From Stratiolaelaps scimitus (taxonomy: Eukaryota; Arthropoda; Arachnida; Mesostigmata; Laelapidae): a stretch of 64,000 nucleotides of DNA. The notes below the pieces were generated by a model. The model was not told where the DNA came from, did no database searches, and worked only from the letters and a program-made list of their open reading frames with translations. The stretch lies in contig JABWDB010000001.1 in NCBI GenBank assembly GCA_019614645.1, forward strand, positions 14,239,501 to 14,303,500. The letters are read 5' to 3'. Shown here piece after piece: positions 60,481 through 64,000 of this stretch (its first letter is position 1; every line of letters begins with the position of its first letter). A program made the translations under genes and the position numbers.

Positions 60481-61225
60481 TGTTGAATTGGGAATACTGC
60501 GTCCTGTAATTGAATATCACGATGAAACGCTCTAAGCTGCCACTCCTGTACACATCCTTCCACACTTCGCTTCTCGCGTCAGACAAGCCGCTCTTGCAGG
60601 TGCCCGTCAAGAGAACAACCATGAGAAGATGAATGATACTTTGAAACGCACAAATCTGAGTTGTACCAGATTTGTACGTTTCTATGTTTGTGAGCTGTTT
60701 GTATGAATGCGAGTTGTCGAGAAACGTTCACTAACGCCCAAGAAACGATTAATATGGCTGCGTCGACATAACAACAACAACAATAATAATAACATGCCAT
60801 GTCATTTGTTTGTTGCACTTGGTCGTTAGGCGATCACTGTTGTAAATACACACGCCGCGCATAGGGTTGTGTTAGTGATAAAATCGACAACTGAATATAA
60901 CGCCTATACAATTCCAGCATGTCGTATGTGCAGTTCTAGAGTATTCGGGTTCTAACACGGCTGAAAACTGACCACTGTATACCACATACACCAATATATA
61001 CGATATGCAAGCGACAGAGTCGCTAACTTTGGGCAACAAGGAAACGATTGACGATTTGTCCGTCAGAGCTTTCACAGCGAAAGCAGAAATGCTAAACACG
61101 AAAGCTACGCTGAGTTCTGGAGCAGAAAGCACGAGACGCGCCACATAGCACAGATGCTCTTTTTTGAACAAGGCCGCGCAAACTTCGACTGGCCTCAAGG
61201 TCAGCACGAGACAAATGTAGATAGC
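60481..61225. other. AT-rich stretch before the MITE
   Basis: A short plus-strand frame from ATG 61005 to TAG 61148 encodes 47 residues of ordinary mixed composition, for example NKETIDDLSVRAFTAKAEM. A 111-codon minus-strand frame (60872-61207) overlaps it. Either could be a decayed gene fragment; neither is recognised. Confidence 0.2.
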
Positions 61226-61488
61226 AGCAGCAGCGCAGATTTATAAATTCCCGTTCAGATTAAAAAGCAGATGTTCACGTTTTCGACCTATCCCTGCAGC
61301 GCCGTTGGTATAGTTATTGTGTATTTAGTACAATTCAGAAAGCAGCATTTCTATGGCGGCACGCTGGTCTAAGGCGGCTGATTATTCCTGCAGAAGCGCC
61401 GACAAGAGAAGCCATATATGTATGGCTGGAGGACGGAAAATATCTGCTTTTTAATCTGCCCGGGAATTTATAAATCTGCGCCGCTGCT
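61226..61488. mobile_element. Fold-back MITE with 47-bp terminal inverted repeats
   Basis: The left arm (61226-61272) and the reverse complement of the right arm (61442-61488) match at 44 of 47 positions. Both contain GCGCAGATTTATAAATTCCC and CAGATTAAAAAGCAGAT. The element is 263 bp with about 169 bp between the arms and no coding capacity. The length, long TIRs and lack of genes are typical of MITEs. The left end abuts an AGC repeat and the right end an A run, so the target-site duplication is unclear and the superfamily cannot be assigned. Confidence 0.75.
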
Positions 61489-61794
61489 AAAAAAAAATAC
61501 GTACATGCGGAGATATGCACTAGATTTGTAACCATGCGAGGTCGACAGTTACGTTAAGCGCTGCCCCCTCGAATTGCAAAAACTTCACTGCAACGTCATG
61601 AATTACCGCCAACGTCCGCCAGTCGCTTACGTGAAACCTCTAATAAACATATCAGAGAAATGACGATCAGAATTACTCGCGCGAGCAGAAATCGACCCTA
61701 GGCTAGCGACTGACATTCAAGTATTTTTAATAGAGTTAGAATTTTCTGAATCGAAGCCAGGTCTGTTCCAACAGATTACGAATTGAATACAGCG

Positions 61795-61818
61795 GATATA
61801 TATATATATATATATATA
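61795..61818. repeat. (TA)n microsatellite
   Basis: About twelve tandem TA units. Confidence 0.92.
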
Positions 61819-62214
61819 GCGCGCAGCAGAATACACTGCACTATTACGGGGACGAGATCCCGGCTCAGAGGTTCAGCTGTGACCTTTCGCCTGTGGCTGC
61901 GCGGAAACTGCAAAGCAAACAATATATAATGTACATATGTGCCTAAATCTCGGATTCGATAGCGGTATTTTGATAAAGATGTTGCCACGCGGAAAACTTA
62001 AATACGCGCAGTTCGTCATGTGGGAACGGCGTTCCTATCATCTTCCATTATATCGGGAGCCATATCATAGCCGCTTGGGACCTCTTCGTCTTCCTGCCCC
62101 GACTTTATTTCGACTAGCTTCGGCATTTTCCGAATTTATATCCTACTCTGCTTGGGCCAGTTTGTAAAGCCCTTCGGAATTTGTTTTTTGGATGCTTCTT
62201 GACTAGCTCGTTTG

Positions 62215-62268
62215 CACCTAGAATCGATCGGGACCCAGAGCGGCATCTCTGCAGTTAGCTACGCATCC
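62215..62268 (-). mobile_element. tRNA-like fragment, possible SINE remnant
   Basis: On the minus strand an A-box-like TAGCTAACTGC (62261-62251) is followed by CGATCGATTCT (62230-62220), which keeps eight of eleven B-box positions. The boxes are about 12 bp closer than in a tRNA, so any tRNA fold is broken. Single copy; weak call. Confidence 0.22.
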
Positions 62269-62820
62269 GACCGCGGAATTGTTCATTGTGTTCAATGATG
62301 CCTAGATCTATGTCCGTTGTAGCATGAAATTTTCCCGCCTCTCACTACTGTTTCTGATCAACTCCAGGCTTAAGGCAAGACTCATGCAACGTGATGTTTG
62401 TCGGTAGCCTCAGGACGGTTGAAGTGGCAAGCATATAGACAGCTAATATTAATTCAATGGTGGATCGTGAAAGTATAATATACCGACATAGTGCACGTAT
62501 GCACTAGTGCCTTCGAACTGCTCATAGCAGTGACGACCTTTCCACTTGTGGATAGTGAACAATATCTCCATTGAACAAAAGCAACAGTGGAGCATAACGT
62601 GTCATTGCACGTAGCCAAGTAGGCGAAAGCCATATTTATTACCATGAATCAATGATCGTCACCCGCACACCTGTGAGTAGCATATAAAGACATCGTTGCT
62701 TACATTCACATATATAGTAGATTTGTGTACGTATGCTCGAGACAAGCTACGCGCGGGCGTGGTGATCCTCGGTGTAGGTCCAGGGGCGATCAGTTGAGGA
62801 ATTCGAAGCGCCTTGAGAAG

Positions 62821-64000
62821 AGCGTAGAGGTTGCAATAAAAATCAACTCCAAAATCAATAAACGACCTCGACTAGGTCGTAGCGATGGTTGCTCCTGCAA
62901 CTGCCGTCGCCGCCGCTGCTCGAGGTCGAGGATCGGAGCACGCAGGCTTCGGTAGAGGGGTGTCAGACGTCGAGGCCGTCTCAGGAAGGGCAATCGGAAG
63001 GGGGCTAGCAAACCAAAGTGCTCGGCCGGTGGCCGGGGGTGGGGGTCCCAGTCCCGACTCAGCAGTGACAAAAAGGCAGCGACCGCAAAAATGCAACTTG
63101 CCGTCTCCGACTCGATCGAGCTCGCGCGCGCTCGTGCTGGATGTTTGCTCGTGCTGGCTGCGCCTGCCTTCGGTTCTTCTCTATGTGATGCCATCCACAA
63201 TGAAGCAACCGACGGTGAATCGGTCTGGCTCCACTCGGCCCGGCCCTACTCGGCTCCTTCGCTGCTCCGTACCGTCGCCGCCAACACGGGGAATGGGGAA
63301 CTGGGAGGAGGCCTAGGGCCTTGGCTGGCTCCCTCTCGCCCGTGCTCATTCGTGCCCTTCGGAAAAAATGATTGAGAACTCAGTTTGCGAGATTCGGATT
63401 CGCGTTGCCGCCGCCACCACCACCACAACCGCAGCAGCACCCGCGACAGCCGCCGACGCCGCAGCCGACGCCGCCTGTGCTCCGCCATGCGCCGTTTTGG
63501 GCAGGCAAGAAGGCCCAGTCCAACCCAACATAACGTCCCTGAATCGCATCCTGCCCCTCTTATGCCCTGCGTTCGTCTCGATCACGACAGGCAGCGCGTC
63601 TAACATCAACCCATGCAGCCATCCGTACTGCGAATACGCGAATCTATGATGACGGCGGCGGCGGAGGCGGCAGCAGCGGCCAGCGATTGTAACAGAGTGG
63701 AGAATTGGGAGAACGGGGTCGCGGGCGGGAGGTCGGAAGGGATTGGGGATTGAGTGAGCGATGACTCGCGCGTGCCTTACCACCAGTGGTCCCGCACGCA
63801 AAGGCAGTGCCTGGATCGTGCCTGGCTGGCTCATTCAACGCCATGACAGAGCCTAACAGAATTGAACCGCCGCTTCCGATTGAAACGAGAGAGAGAGTGC
63901 AAAATAACTTGGTTCGTCTGGAAAAGGGTCCACGCGCTGACGAACATTTCTACGTTTGAAGTTGGCTGCGACCGGTCCCACTCCTGCTTATTTCATGCGA
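62821..64000. other. GC-rich island at right edge
   Basis: GCCGCCGCC and CACCACCACCAC tracts (63409-63475) and overlapping frames of 136-162 codons on both strands. Composition matches the other promoter/UTR-like islands; no domain recognised. It may continue beyond the window. Confidence 0.3.

Larger units (their letters stand above)
61489..62820. other. AT-rich stretch with a TA tract and a tRNA-like fragment
   Basis: It contains the TA tract 61795-61818 and a possible tRNA-derived fragment at 62215-62268. Frames are short and unrecognised. Confidence 0.3.

Noticed and set aside
1..64000. CRISPR arrays, rRNA, intact tRNA, telomeric TTAGG arrays or bacterial-type operons
   Set aside because: None seen. 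The regular repeats are all microsatellites, and the tRNA-like segments do not fold into complete cloverleafs.

Overview
This window looks like eukaryotic nuclear DNA, most likely from an arthropod. A mite or other chelicerate is my guess, but nothing in the sequence proves it. There are no bacterial-style gene runs, ribosome binding sites or operons. Long open frames occur only in GC-rich, low-complexity stretches. The rest is a patchwork of dinucleotide and trinucleotide microsatellites, degenerate transposable elements and AT-rich DNA typical of introns and intergenic regions. I could not identify any intact, named protein-coding gene, and I give no gene symbols. A few open stretches with plausible splice sites are listed as candidate exons at low confidence.

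Layout. From 1 to about 14.2 kb, GC-rich islands (6.2-7.3, 8.0-9.3, 9.9-11.7 and 12.2-13.7 kb) alternate with AT-rich DNA. The islands carry GA, CT, CCT, CTG and TG tracts and resemble promoter or 5'-UTR sequence; one of them has a cluster of arthropod initiator-like TCAGT motifs at 8.89-8.94 kb. From 14.2 to 24 kb the DNA is AT-rich and is the main transposon zone. It holds a tRNA-like fragment (15.06 kb), a head-to-head pair of tRNA-derived SINEs (16.26-16.54 kb) and a frame-shattered Ty3/Gypsy-type pol relic (17.67-19.02 kb, + strand). From 24 to 34 kb more GC-rich islands occur (24.2-25.3, 29-30, 31.3-32.6 kb), with a third SINE copy at 27.68 kb and a candidate exon at 32.06-32.24 kb. From 35 to 50 kb there is a LINE reverse-transcriptase relic (35.13-35.77 kb, - strand), a second tRNA-like element (38.8 kb), a long nearly open frame (45.46-46.02 kb) and a mariner transposase relic (49.03-49.62 kb, - strand). 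From 50.3 to 52.8 kb lies the strongest GC/CAG-rich island, with a long open frame ending at a good 5' splice site. From 53 to 64 kb there is AT-rich DNA, CTG-rich islands at 56-57, 59-60 and 62.8-64 kb, and a fold-back MITE with 47-bp terminal inverted repeats at 61.23-61.49 kb.

How it fits together. The simplest reading is the regulatory, 5'-UTR and intron territory of one or more long genes, with non-autonomous and dead mobile elements settled in the AT-rich parts. The most informative new items are the SINE family (three copies), the MITE, and the Gypsy, LINE and mariner relics, which I recognised from short collinear protein motifs spread over several frames. I found no CRISPR array, no defence system, no rRNA and no intact tRNA.
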